Source: Eubacteriales Family XIII. Incertae Sedis bacterium
GTDB taxonomy: Bacteria; Bacillota; Clostridia; Peptostreptococcales; Anaerovoracaceae
Reading direction: 5' to 3'
NCBI GenBank assembly: GCA_031266025.1
Contig: JAISBV010000054.1
Coordinates: forward strand, 1-58,461
Length of the DNA: 58,461 bases
Shown: one piece after another, positions 8,140 to 15,908 of the stretch
How the letters are laid out: the number at the start of each line of letters is the position of its first letter
Numbering within the stretch: the stretch's first letter is position 1
Program-made: the position numbers and the translations under genes
The notes under the pieces: generated by a model
What the model saw: only the letters and a program-made list of their open reading frames with translations
Told to the model about the DNA's origin: nothing
Database searches by the model: none

Positions 8140-9357
8140 TCATTCGTTTCTGTCCGAGTATTTTTTTTCGATCACTATCCAAATACCGCCGCTGATCAGC
8201 GCCGTCAGAAAATTGATGACGCCTATAGCGGGGATCATGTTGAAGGGGAGCAGCGATGCGGTGATCATACCCAAGCTTCCGAATATAATGCCGCTGAAAG
8301 TGATGACCGCCGACGCGGATCCGATGTCGTTCCGGTGCATCGACAGTAAAAGAAATGTTCCCGGCGGCCTTATACATGATCCCGCGAGCGAAGAGGGGAG
8401 CAGCAAAAAAGAAAAGAGCCAAGGATTTTTCGCGCCCGCCGCCGCTACAAGCATACCGCTGATCAGCAATATGAGAAAGCAGACTTTGACGACTGTATTT
8501 CGGCGGAACCGCTTCGATATCCAAATATAAAGCAAAGGGCCCGCAACCATTCCCACCGCGTTGATTGAAAAGAAATAACTGTAAACCTGCGGAGAAATGC
8601 CGAAGTAGTCCTGAAAGATATAGGCGGAAGCTGTTACGAAAACCATGAGTCCGACAGAGACCGGATGGAACACGAGCGTCAAAATGATAAACGCCGGTTT
8701 TTTCGATACGGCGACGAGCCGCCCCAGTGTCGCAACGATGCCTTCGGCGCCGTATTTTTGAATAGTTTCGGAAAACAGGAACGTTCCGACCGCTACGATC
8801 ACTCCAAAGACGGCTTGCGCGCAGTATATCCCTCTCCAACTTGTGAAATTTAGCAAAACCGCGCCGATGATCGGCGCCGCCACAGGGCATATCATCGTCA
8901 TTGACTGCACAACGGATAATATTGACTCTTGCTTTCTTCCGGTATAAACATCCCGCACGATAGCGGTGGACACCGTAAGCGTCACGCCGCCGCCGAGGCC
9001 CTGAATCACCCGAAAAGCAATCAGATGCGCCGCGGTTCCCGCGATCGAACAAAGAATACTCCCCAATAAGTACAACAGCACGCCTATGATCAAAACAGGC
9101 TTGCGGCCGTATTTGTCGCTCAGCGCTCCCCAAATCAAAGAGGCGATCGCGTATACTATGAAAAAAACGATCAACGTCAGGTTCATCACCGCGTCCGTCG
9201 CGCCGAAGTGTTTTGCCATAGTCGGCAAGGCCGGCAAGTTCATATCCAGCGAAAGAGGCGGAAAGGCGCCAAGCAGGATTATAAAAACTACCAACAATTT
9301 TTCTTTTAATATTTTTTGATGCGTTGATTGCCCGCGCGCCGCGGTTTCTCCGTTCAT
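8140..9357 (-). CDS. Bcr/CflA-family MFS multidrug exporter
   Basis: 405 residues, last gene of a five-gene minus-strand operon. GGAGGG stands four bases before the ATG. A 12-helix major facilitator: the first helix carries the Bcr/CflA signature 'PPLSLDMNLPALP', followed by the loop 2-3 motif 'GALSDKYGRKPVLI' and motif C region 'GLGGGVTLTVSTAIVRD'. The family exports chloramphenicol-like drugs, bicyclomycin or small metabolites by proton antiport. In this operon with an uptake symporter and an amidohydrolase it may instead export a product of that pathway, but this is only inference. It converges on the LysR gene with a 34-bp gap. Confidence 0.88.
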   Translation of the reverse strand: MNGETAARGQSTHQKILKEKLLVVFIILLGAFPPLSLDMNLPALPTMAKHFGATDAVMNLTLIVFFIVYAIASLIWGALSDKYGRKPVLIIGVLLYLLGSILCSIAGTAAHLIAFRVIQGLGGGVTLTVSTAIVRDVYTGRKQESILSVVQSMTMICPVAAPIIGAVLLNFTSWRGIYCAQAVFGVIVAVGTFLFSETIQKYGAEGIVATLGRLVAVSKKPAFIILTLVFHPVSVGLMVFVTASAYIFQDYFGISPQVYSYFFSINAVGMVAGPLLYIWISKRFRRNTVVKVCFLILLISGMLVAAAGAKNPWLFSFLLLPSSLAGSCIRPPGTFLLLSMHRNDIGSASAVITFSGIIFGSLGMITASLLPFNMIPAIGVINFLTALISGGIWIVIEKKYSDRNE

Positions 9358-9462
9358 AACGCCCTCCGGTCATATGGGATGTTCATACGGAATCCGCCGA
9401 AGACCGGGCTTCGACGGATTCCTGAATGTGCTGTGCTTTTTGCAAAAAATCATTCCAAAAGA

Positions 9463-9600
9463 TCATTCGGAAATGTCTTTATCCTTTTGGCGGCCGGTTC
9501 TTTTTTCCCTGAAGTGGCCGTATACGCAAACCGCTACTCCTATAACGAATCCGGCGTACACCGACGCCATCCACGCGCCCAAACCAACGCTGTCGCCCAT
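9463..9600 (-). CDS. Small membrane protein, probable symporter accessory subunit (45 aa)
   Basis: A complete 45-codon frame, ATG at 9598-9600 and TGA at 9463-9465, with AAGGAGG nine bases upstream. The peptide is MGDSVGLGAWMASVYAGF followed by a hydrophobic stretch ending in VYGHFREKRTGRQ, i.e. one membrane helix with a positive cytoplasmic tail. Trp early, a single helix and 'YG' at its end are features of the small accessory proteins encoded next to sodium:solute symporters. Its start overlaps the stop of the preceding 34-residue gene by one base (TGATG), so translation is coupled. The link to the symporter rests on position and shape only. Confidence 0.65.
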   Translation of the reverse strand: MGDSVGLGAWMASVYAGFVIGVAVCVYGHFREKRTGRQKDKDISE

Positions 9601-9704
9601 CAATAACCGCCTCCTTTCTTAAAGGCAAGCCCGACGAGGAAGAGTACGACCACACAAATCACGATGGACAATATCCCTTGAAACAAAAAGCCTCCCAATA
9701 ACAT
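9600..9704 (-). CDS. Small single-helix membrane protein (34 aa) behind the SSS symporter
   Basis: ATG at 9702-9704 with AAGGAGG eight bases upstream, TGA at 9600-9602. The peptide opens MLLGGFLFQG, has one long helix of Val, Ile, Leu and ends KKGGGY. It starts 57 bp after the symporter stop. The AAGGAGG for the next gene is encoded in its own last codons, and the two genes overlap by one base. Two strong ribosome sites and this overlap argue that both tiny frames are real. It resembles small subunits that accompany SSS and NSS transporters; exact family uncertain. Confidence 0.62.
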   Translation of the reverse strand: MLLGGFLFQGILSIVICVVVLFLVGLAFKKGGGY

Positions 9705-9761
9705 TTGACCGCCTCCTTTGTCATATATTCTTGATATTTTACATTATTGCCGTCATTTGCC

Positions 9762-11252
9762 CTATTTTACAAGACGGTTTTCCCTGAGCTCGGCCGGCGT
9801 GTATTTTTTCATCATGGAAAACAGTGATTCTTCGCCCGGCAAAATCGCGGTCAGAACGGCGCCGACAACAAATGACAGGCAGGTTGTAAGGATTGCGTTG
9901 ATATCCTGCCACTGAGGAGGTACGCCGAGCAGGTCGGGCAAGGGGGTCAACGACCACAGTGAATTGACAATCCAAACAAAGATGATATTGACAGTAAAAG
10001 CTTGCTTACTGCATTTCCAGAAAACGCCGAAGAACAGAAATACGAACGGAGGAATGCCCCAAGAAAAACTCCAGTTTGCGGCGCCAGTTATGCTCGGCAC
10101 AAACGTCGCGATCATGACCGACGCTACGACCAATACCACGATTATGACGCGGTTGACCGTATTTTGCTGTTTCTCGGTCGCGTTTTTGTTGTAGTAACGC
10201 TTATAGACGTCATTCGCTATGATCGTGCCCATAGCCATGCAGATGATGCTTGCCGTGGACAGGATGACGCCGAAGAATCCCATAAGCGCGACCACGCCGA
10301 GCCATTTCGGAACAGAATACAGAAAAAGTCCGAGTATATCCAAATTATTGCCTATATCCGAATTTCCGAACATGGCAATGGAAATGATGACAAGCCCGAA
10401 AAGCCCGTTGACGGGTATGGCGACCAGCGCGGCCCTGCGAACGGTTCCCACGCTTTTTGCGGAAATACAGGCTTGAAGGAAAGCGCCGCCGCACGGATGG
10501 GTGAAAAGCTGCGACAGCAGCGACACGACGCCCACCGTCCACAGCAGTTCTTTGTTTTGAACCATGCTGAGCATCCAACTCATATCCTCGCCGTTCGCGT
10601 TTTTGGCCGTTTCGTAAAAATTGTTTACGCCGGACCAGTCTCCCTTCAATATGAACGCGCTGACATAGATGAGCGCTCCTATGATTCCGACGTAAACAAG
10701 GACGGCGTTAACCGTATTGACAATGCCCATTTGCTTCATGCCGCCGAGGAATACGTAGATTATGATGAATACGCCCGCGATCAGGAGCCCTGTTGTATAT
10801 TCGAAATTGCCTCCTATGCTGATGACGGCGCCCATTCCCTGACATTCGAGCGCGAGACCTCCGAAACTGCCTCCTATGCCCGCCGCGATGATCAGGACTT
10901 TGTTGAAATCTCCGAACATTAATTCCATCATTTCGGGCGCGGTGTTCACCTCAAGCTTGCGGGCGAGAGGCCCCGTGATAAGCATGACCGCCGTTACCGC
11001 GGAAACGCCGCCGAGGACAAACCACATGGCGATTTCCCCTTGCCCGAGCACCATGCCGGGAATGCCGAGGACGTGCGGCGTGCCGAGCGGGCCGAGACCG
11101 ACCGTGGCGCCTATGGCGACCGCGCCCATAACGCGGCCGCCATAGGCAAACCCACCCTCTTTTTCAAGGATTTTCTCTTTAAAACTCAGATAAACACCGA
11201 CGCCGACGATGAGTATTACTTCGATAATCATCGCAATGTAAAAGGTTATCAT
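9762..11252 (-). CDS. Sodium:solute symporter (SSS) family transporter
   Basis: 496 residues from ATG at 11252 with AAGGAG seven bases upstream; an earlier in-frame start at 11279 overlaps nothing useful and has no ribosome site. About 13 membrane helices are evident. The region 'GGRVMGAVAIGATVGLGPLG' near the N-terminus and 'TVNAVLVYVGIIGA' in the middle match SSS transporters, which couple Na+ to uptake of organic acids, amino acids or vitamins. It lies 40 bp after the amidohydrolase and is followed by two small membrane proteins. Substrate unknown; by context it is probably what the amidohydrolase acts on. Confidence 0.85.
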   Translation of the reverse strand: MITFYIAMIIEVILIVGVGVYLSFKEKILEKEGGFAYGGRVMGAVAIGATVGLGPLGTPHVLGIPGMVLGQGEIAMWFVLGGVSAVTAVMLITGPLARKLEVNTAPEMMELMFGDFNKVLIIAAGIGGSFGGLALECQGMGAVISIGGNFEYTTGLLIAGVFIIIYVFLGGMKQMGIVNTVNAVLVYVGIIGALIYVSAFILKGDWSGVNNFYETAKNANGEDMSWMLSMVQNKELLWTVGVVSLLSQLFTHPCGGAFLQACISAKSVGTVRRAALVAIPVNGLFGLVIISIAMFGNSDIGNNLDILGLFLYSVPKWLGVVALMGFFGVILSTASIICMAMGTIIANDVYKRYYNKNATEKQQNTVNRVIIVVLVVASVMIATFVPSITGAANWSFSWGIPPFVFLFFGVFWKCSKQAFTVNIIFVWIVNSLWSLTPLPDLLGVPPQWQDINAILTTCLSFVVGAVLTAILPGEESLFSMMKKYTPAELRENRLVK

Positions 11253-11292
11253 GATAAAACTCCTTCTTCTGATGTTCACCTACGGATTATTT

Positions 11293-12480
11293 TCATTTGT
11301 GCCAGTCGGGAGGGTTCTTTCTCCTTTCTTCAAGCAAGTCTTTGTTGTACATTTTGTCGTCGGGGTACATGACTTGATCCATGGGGATATAAGGAACGCT
11401 CTCTTTCCAGTGGATGCCGTTGACGTCCGGGCGCCCGGAAAGGAACATTCTCTCGTAAGGAACGGGCAGTTTGAAGATTTTCGCGGCGTTGCCGCCGAGG
11501 ATTAAGTTTATCTGATCCTGCTCGACCCATTCTTTCAGCCGGTCGATTTGCTTCGCTTCCCAACCCCACCAATCGCACTGATAGAAAGGCGTGGGCCACC
11601 ATTTTTTCATGGACGTCGAATAGGATGTCGGCACATTGCCGGAACGGCGGAGATCAACGGTCAGATATTGCGGTACATTGCCGTAGTCGCTGCCCCACAG
11701 AAGCTGTGTCGGGCCGACGTTCGGATCCGTTATCGCCATATACATCATTTCCGCCGTCCATGTGCCGACTTCAAGGTAAACGTTGGCTGTATCCCGTATA
11801 GAAGGCATACCGGCAATACGCAGGGATTTGCGTATGTTGAAGTCGCCCATAGTGTAAGACCCGATAGAATGGCCGCCGTGATTGACGATGATGGGAACGT
11901 CCGGGTATTTTGTCGCGACCTTGCCGAGCAATACCCAGGGATCCCATTCAAAGAAGCCCCACATTACGTCATGGAAGGCGGCGGGAACATTGTATTTTCT
12001 CGCCAAATCCATAAATACGCAATACTCTTCAAAGCGTTCGTCAAAACGGTAATAGCTGTTTACCCTGTCCCAATCAAGAGGTATGAATTCTCCGATGCCG
12101 ATATATCGTCCTGTTTTCAGCGCCGCTTCGATTTCATCGGCCGCGTCCTGAAGTTTCCATGGCTTTCCGTCACGATGCGCGTTCAATTTTGTTTTCTGAT
12201 CCGCGCAAAACGCTCTGAACTTATCCGGATACTTGTCGACCAACGCAAGTTGGCTTTCATTTGTCGTACCGATCATGCTCGGATACAGTAAGACCATATC
12301 GACGCCGTAGCGTTCCATATCCCAGAGAGTCAGACCGGTGTTGTCGACGGATTCAACTTCTCCCGAACCCGGAGCCATGGGCAAGCCGTCCCATCCTTTG
12401 GGAAACTTTTCTTGCCCCGCCGCTTCGTACAATGTGCTGATGTGTCCGTGCGTTTCCACAACAAACCGTCCAAGTGCCAT
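11293..12480 (-). CDS. Amidohydrolase-2 family metal-dependent hydrolase or decarboxylase
   Basis: 395 residues, first gene of the operon; AAAGGAG nine bases before the ATG. A TIM-barrel metalloenzyme of the amidohydrolase-related group that includes ACMS decarboxylase, gamma-resorcylate decarboxylase and oxalomesaconate hydratase. Visible metal ligands: His11 and His13 in 'ETHGHIS', a His in 'PAAFHD' near 170, His in 'NHGGH' near 205, and the Asp of 'GSDYG' near 275. The C-terminal part is rich in Trp and Pro and unlike the best-known members. Paired with an Na+ symporter it probably processes an imported carboxylate; substrate unknown. Confidence 0.8.
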   Translation of the reverse strand: MALGRFVVETHGHISTLYEAAGQEKFPKGWDGLPMAPGSGEVESVDNTGLTLWDMERYGVDMVLLYPSMIGTTNESQLALVDKYPDKFRAFCADQKTKLNAHRDGKPWKLQDAADEIEAALKTGRYIGIGEFIPLDWDRVNSYYRFDERFEEYCVFMDLARKYNVPAAFHDVMWGFFEWDPWVLLGKVATKYPDVPIIVNHGGHSIGSYTMGDFNIRKSLRIAGMPSIRDTANVYLEVGTWTAEMMYMAITDPNVGPTQLLWGSDYGNVPQYLTVDLRRSGNVPTSYSTSMKKWWPTPFYQCDWWGWEAKQIDRLKEWVEQDQINLILGGNAAKIFKLPVPYERMFLSGRPDVNGIHWKESVPYIPMDQVMYPDDKMYNKDLLEERRKNPPDWHK

Positions 12481-12520
12481 AACATCTCACTCCTTTCAAA
12501 AAACCTCCAATGTACGTTTC

Positions 12521-12539
12521 AACGAGACTTGGTCTCGTT
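12521..12539. promoter_or_regulatory. 19-bp palindrome at the start of the amidohydrolase operon
   Basis: AACGAGAC and GTCTCGTT flank a 3-base centre, a perfect inverted repeat. It lies just downstream of the -10 box of the operon promoter, so it overlaps the likely transcription start: a repressor-type position. The binding protein is unknown. Confidence 0.6.
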
Positions 12540-12546
12540 ATTATTC

Positions 12547-12576
12547 ATAATATTTTCTGCAGGGGGATAAAATCAA
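12547..12576 (-). promoter_or_regulatory. Probable promoter of the amidohydrolase-symporter operon
   Basis: On the minus strand TTGATT (12571-12576) and TATTAT (12547-12552) have an 18-bp spacer. The palindrome at 12521-12539 follows at once. Between 12577 and 12731 I see no gene or further clear signal. Confidence 0.5.
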
Positions 12577-12739
12577 TTCGCAATCGCCGCCAGTATTACA
12601 AAACAGAATACGAAGGCGGTACGCCGCCGTGACCCGGATCGTCCGGTCGCAGTATTTCAACAATACTGTGAATCATCGAATTCGCTATCGGAATACGTAA
12701 CGCAAATACGAATTCGTTCACAACGATAACATTCGTTCG

Positions 12740-12902
12740 GTTACAGTTCAGAGGTTAGTTGCGAAATAAGGCATTACACCTTTAGAATTCAAAAGGATGT
12801 CATTCCGGGCTTGTCCCGGAATCCAAAAATATTATATGGATTCCGGGATAAACCCGGAATGACGGAAAAAGTATCAGATCCGGAGTACCTCTGAACTGTA
12901 AC
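12740..12902. mobile_element. MITE, copy 1, with 16-bp terminal inverted repeats and 8-bp target duplication
   Basis: 163 bp, no coding capacity. Left end GTTACAGTTCAGAGGT (12740-12755) and right end ACCTCTGAACTGTAAC (12887-12902) are perfect inverted repeats. The 8 bp TTCGTTCG stands directly outside each end (12732-12739 and 12903-12910), as expected of a target-site duplication. The middle holds two palindromes that themselves pair, GTCATTCCGGG...GGAATCC (12799-12824) and its mirror (12838-12863). A second copy lies at 26476-26611. It must have been moved by a transposase encoded elsewhere. Confidence 0.88.
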
Positions 12903-12941
12903 TTCGTTCGGAGTCGAACAGCAGTACAGTTTGTGTTCCGC

Positions 12942-12970
12942 TTGATATTTATTCTGTTTTTCGATATGAT
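12942..12970 (+). promoter_or_regulatory. Promoter of dinB
   Basis: TTGATA (12942-12947) and TATGAT (12965-12970) with a 17-bp spacer. The start codon at 12981 is only 11 bases after the -10 box, so the transcript would have almost no leader. Confidence 0.55.
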
Positions 12971-12980
12971 ATACATCAAG

Positions 12981-14234
12981 ATGGATAGGGTAATTCTTCA
13001 TTGTGACATGAACGCGTTCTATGCCTCTGTGGAGCTTCTCTCCATGCCGGAATTGGCCGGGCGGCCCGTGGCTGTCTGCGGTGATCCGGGCAGCAGGCAC
13101 GGCGTTGTATTGGCTAAGAACGAAAGAGCCAAGGCCTTCGGCATACGCACCGCCGAAACCGTGTGGAGCGCCCGCAGCAAATGCCCGGGGCTTGTTCTGC
13201 TGCGCGCGCATCATGAAAAATATCGTGAATACTGCGCGCTGATCAATGATATCTATTATCGCTTCACGGATATGGTGGAGCCGTTCAGCATAGATGAATC
13301 GTGGCTTGACGTGACGGGCAGCGCGCTTTTGTTCGGCGACGGGCGCGAAATAGCCGACCGCATTCGCAAAACGATTCACGGCGAGCTCGGCCTTACGCTG
13401 TCCGTCGGCGTGTCGTTCAACAAGATATTCGCGAAGATGGGCTCGGAATACAAGAAGCCCGACGCCACCACAGTGATAGATCGCGAGAATTACAGGGAAC
13501 TTCTGTGGCCGCTGCCGGCAGAGGAACTCTTTTTCGTGGGCAGGGCGACCGCCGCCAAACTGTCCGGCAAGGGCGTGCACACGATAGGTGATCTGGCGTC
13601 GCGCGAAAGACGCTCTCTCGTTTCATTGCTCGGCAAGCAGGGCGGTATGCTGTACGACTATGCAAACGGCGCGGACGAAAGTCCCGTGCGTCTTGCTGCG
13701 GAGCGCAGACGTATCAAATCCGTGGGAAACGGGATAACATTCAAACGCGACATCAAAGGTTCGGAAGAGATTCGCACAGGTGTTACGGCTCTGTCCGACA
13801 CGGTGGCGGGGCGGCTGCGGAAATACGGGCTCAAGTGCGGCGCCGTGAAGGTCGATATCAAAGATCCTCACTTTAAGACCATATCGCGTCAAAAGCAGCT
13901 TGTTTCCGCGACGGATGTTACGGAGGAAATCGTCCGGGCGGCTATTGCCCTGATCGAACACGCATGGCCGGCCAATGAGCCCATACGCCTTATAACGGTC
14001 ACGGGCTGCAATCTGCGGGACGGCGATGAGACCGAGCAGTTGAGTTTGTTCGGTGCGGACGGTCTGACTCCGTACACGGCCGCAGACGGCATGGCGCGCG
14101 GCGAACGCGTAGACAGGGCGGTGGACAATATTCGCAGTAAGTACGGCGCCGGCGCCATAACATTCGGCAGCATACTGCATAACGATATAGGCGTCGAGCT
14201 TGACGAACAGGTTGAGGAAGCTCTTGATCTGTGA
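12981..14234 (+). CDS. dinB: DNA polymerase IV (Y-family translesion polymerase)
   Basis: 417 residues from ATG at 12981; upstream in-frame ATGs would add a hydrophobic stretch foreign to the family. It copies past damaged bases with low fidelity. Motifs: 'LHCDMNAFYASVE' with catalytic Asp9, 'FSIDESWLDVTG' with the other acidic residues, and the helix-hairpin-helix region 'GKGVHTIGDLA'. Near the C-terminus 'QLSLF' is the canonical sliding-clamp binding motif. No ribosome site is visible and the promoter abuts the gene, so the mRNA may be leaderless. No clear LexA box was found nearby. Confidence 0.93.
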   Translation: MDRVILHCDMNAFYASVELLSMPELAGRPVAVCGDPGSRHGVVLAKNERAKAFGIRTAETVWSARSKCPGLVLLRAHHEKYREYCALINDIYYRFTDMVEPFSIDESWLDVTGSALLFGDGREIADRIRKTIHGELGLTLSVGVSFNKIFAKMGSEYKKPDATTVIDRENYRELLWPLPAEELFFVGRATAAKLSGKGVHTIGDLASRERRSLVSLLGKQGGMLYDYANGADESPVRLAAERRRIKSVGNGITFKRDIKGSEEIRTGVTALSDTVAGRLRKYGLKCGAVKVDIKDPHFKTISRQKQLVSATDVTEEIVRAAIALIEHAWPANEPIRLITVTGCNLRDGDETEQLSLFGADGLTPYTAADGMARGERVDRAVDNIRSKYGAGAITFGSILHNDIGVELDEQVEEALDL

Positions 14235-14246
14235 TACAATAGCACA

Positions 14247-15854
14247 ATGAGTAAAAAAACATTTTTGTCGGGCGCGGCCGTTCTCGGCGCAGCGGGTCTG
14301 ATAGTACAGATGATGGGTGCGGTGTTTCGTATCCCTCTCGCGAATATCATAGGCGACGTAGGCATGGGATACTATCAGACCGCCTATCCCGTCTATATAT
14401 TTTTGCTCGTATTCTCAACGAACGGCGCGCCCGCGGCTATATCGAAGATGATATCGGAGCGCGTCGCGGCCGGGCGCGCCGCGGAAGCCCGGCGCGTATT
14501 CAAGCTGTCCTTTGTCGTTATGCTCGTGTTCGGGCTCGTCGCTTGCGGAGGTCTTTTTGCCTTTGCCGCGCCGCTCGCTCATTTTGTGAAGAGCGAGGGT
14601 TCGTATTATTCCTTGCTCGCCATAGCGCCGTCGCTGCTGTTCGTACCGCTCATGTCCGTGTTTCGCGGATATTTTCAGGGTATGCAGGAGATGCGTCCGA
14701 CGGCTGTATCGCAGCTTGTAGAGCAGGCTATACGCGTGGCCGTCGGTCTCAGTCTCGCCGTGTTCCTCGTTTCCGACAGTTTGGAATTGGCCTCGGCCGG
14801 CGCCTGCTTCGGCGCGAGCGTCGGGCCTCCGGCCGGCATATTGATACTGCTCGTTATGTATACGCGGCGCCGCCGCGAAGGCGGGCGCGCGCGGGACGGG
14901 AGCACCGGCGCGGGTTCTGATGCGGGAGAGCGCGCCGGGGGAATATTAAGAACGTTGATCGTGCTTATCGTGCCCACGACTATAGGCATATCCATATTAC
15001 CCGTCATGAACGTGGTCGATATGCTGATCTGCCGCATACGTCTTACGGACGCCGGTTTTGGCGTTTTGGAAGCAGAAGGTCTGTACGGGCTTATGACGGG
15101 TTTCGCGGCGCCCATAATCAACATTCCGATGGCTTTGGCCCTCAGTATAGCGCTGAGCATGGTGCCGGCCGTAGCTGCCGCGCGCGGCGCGGGGGACGGC
15201 AATTTTCTTGACACAAATATACGTATGGGCTTGCGTACGGCTATGATCATAGGCATGCCGTGCAGCTTCGGTCTCATAATACTCTCAGAACCTATACTCA
15301 GGCTCATATACCCCGCGCAGCCTATCGCTTCGGACGCCGCGCCCTGCCTTGCGATACTCGGCGCCGGCGTAGTGTTCCTCTGTGTGGCGCAGGCCATGGC
15401 CGGCATACTGCAAGGGCTCGGACGCGCCTCGCTTCCCGTGGTGTCGCTGCTTGCGGGGGTCGCGGTCAAGTTCGCGCTGACATATATGCTGACTGCCTTG
15501 CCGGCGCTGAATATAAACGGCGCGGCTTTGGGCAGCACGGCGGGATACGCCGTGATAGGCTTTTTAAATCTCGTATTTGTCAAGCGCTCTGCGGGCGTTC
15601 GCTTCGATATTGTGCTCTCTGTGGTGAAGCCGCTTGCGGCGGGCCTTCTGATGTGCCTTGTCACGGCGGCGGTCTATTTTGCTTGCGCGCTTTTCACGTC
15701 GGGCAGACTTGCCGCGCTAACGGCCATATGCGCCGCCGGCCTTTCCTATGTCATAGCCATCTTGAAATCGGGCGCCGTCATGGCCGACGAGGTTGCGCTC
15801 TTGCCCAAGGGCAAGGCTTTGGCGGCCCTGCTCAGGAAACTCAGGCTCCTGTAG
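14247..15854 (+). CDS. SpoVB/MurJ-like polysaccharide flippase (MOP superfamily)
   Basis: 535 residues, about 14 membrane helices. The opening 'GAAGLIVQMMGAVFRIPLANIIG...GMGYYQTAYPVY' is typical of the SpoVB branch of the MATE-like MOP superfamily, which moves lipid-linked cell-wall or polysaccharide precursors across the membrane. B. subtilis SpoVB acts in spore cortex synthesis and paralogues act in vegetative growth; which role applies here cannot be told from one gene. It starts 12 bp after dinB with no clear Shine-Dalgarno, so it may be translated by coupling. Confidence 0.85.
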   Translation: MSKKTFLSGAAVLGAAGLIVQMMGAVFRIPLANIIGDVGMGYYQTAYPVYIFLLVFSTNGAPAAISKMISERVAAGRAAEARRVFKLSFVVMLVFGLVACGGLFAFAAPLAHFVKSEGSYYSLLAIAPSLLFVPLMSVFRGYFQGMQEMRPTAVSQLVEQAIRVAVGLSLAVFLVSDSLELASAGACFGASVGPPAGILILLVMYTRRRREGGRARDGSTGAGSDAGERAGGILRTLIVLIVPTTIGISILPVMNVVDMLICRIRLTDAGFGVLEAEGLYGLMTGFAAPIINIPMALALSIALSMVPAVAAARGAGDGNFLDTNIRMGLRTAMIIGMPCSFGLIILSEPILRLIYPAQPIASDAAPCLAILGAGVVFLCVAQAMAGILQGLGRASLPVVSLLAGVAVKFALTYMLTALPALNINGAALGSTAGYAVIGFLNLVFVKRSAGVRFDIVLSVVKPLAAGLLMCLVTAAVYFACALFTSGRLAALTAICAAGLSYVIAILKSGAVMADEVALLPKGKALAALLRKLRLL

Positions 15855-15908
15855 TGCAAGGCGCGCATTAAGACAGGTCCGGAATGCCGGATTGACGGCG
15901 GTGATTTT

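Noticed and set aside
7973-9373. 466-residue minus-strand frame opposite the LysR end and over the Bcr/CflA gene
   Set aside because: Arg-rich shadow frame; the transporter frame has clear family motifs.
12890-12980. LexA box before dinB
   Set aside because: CGTTCG and CGAAC half-sites occur but point outward, not in the CGAAC-N4-GTTCG order.
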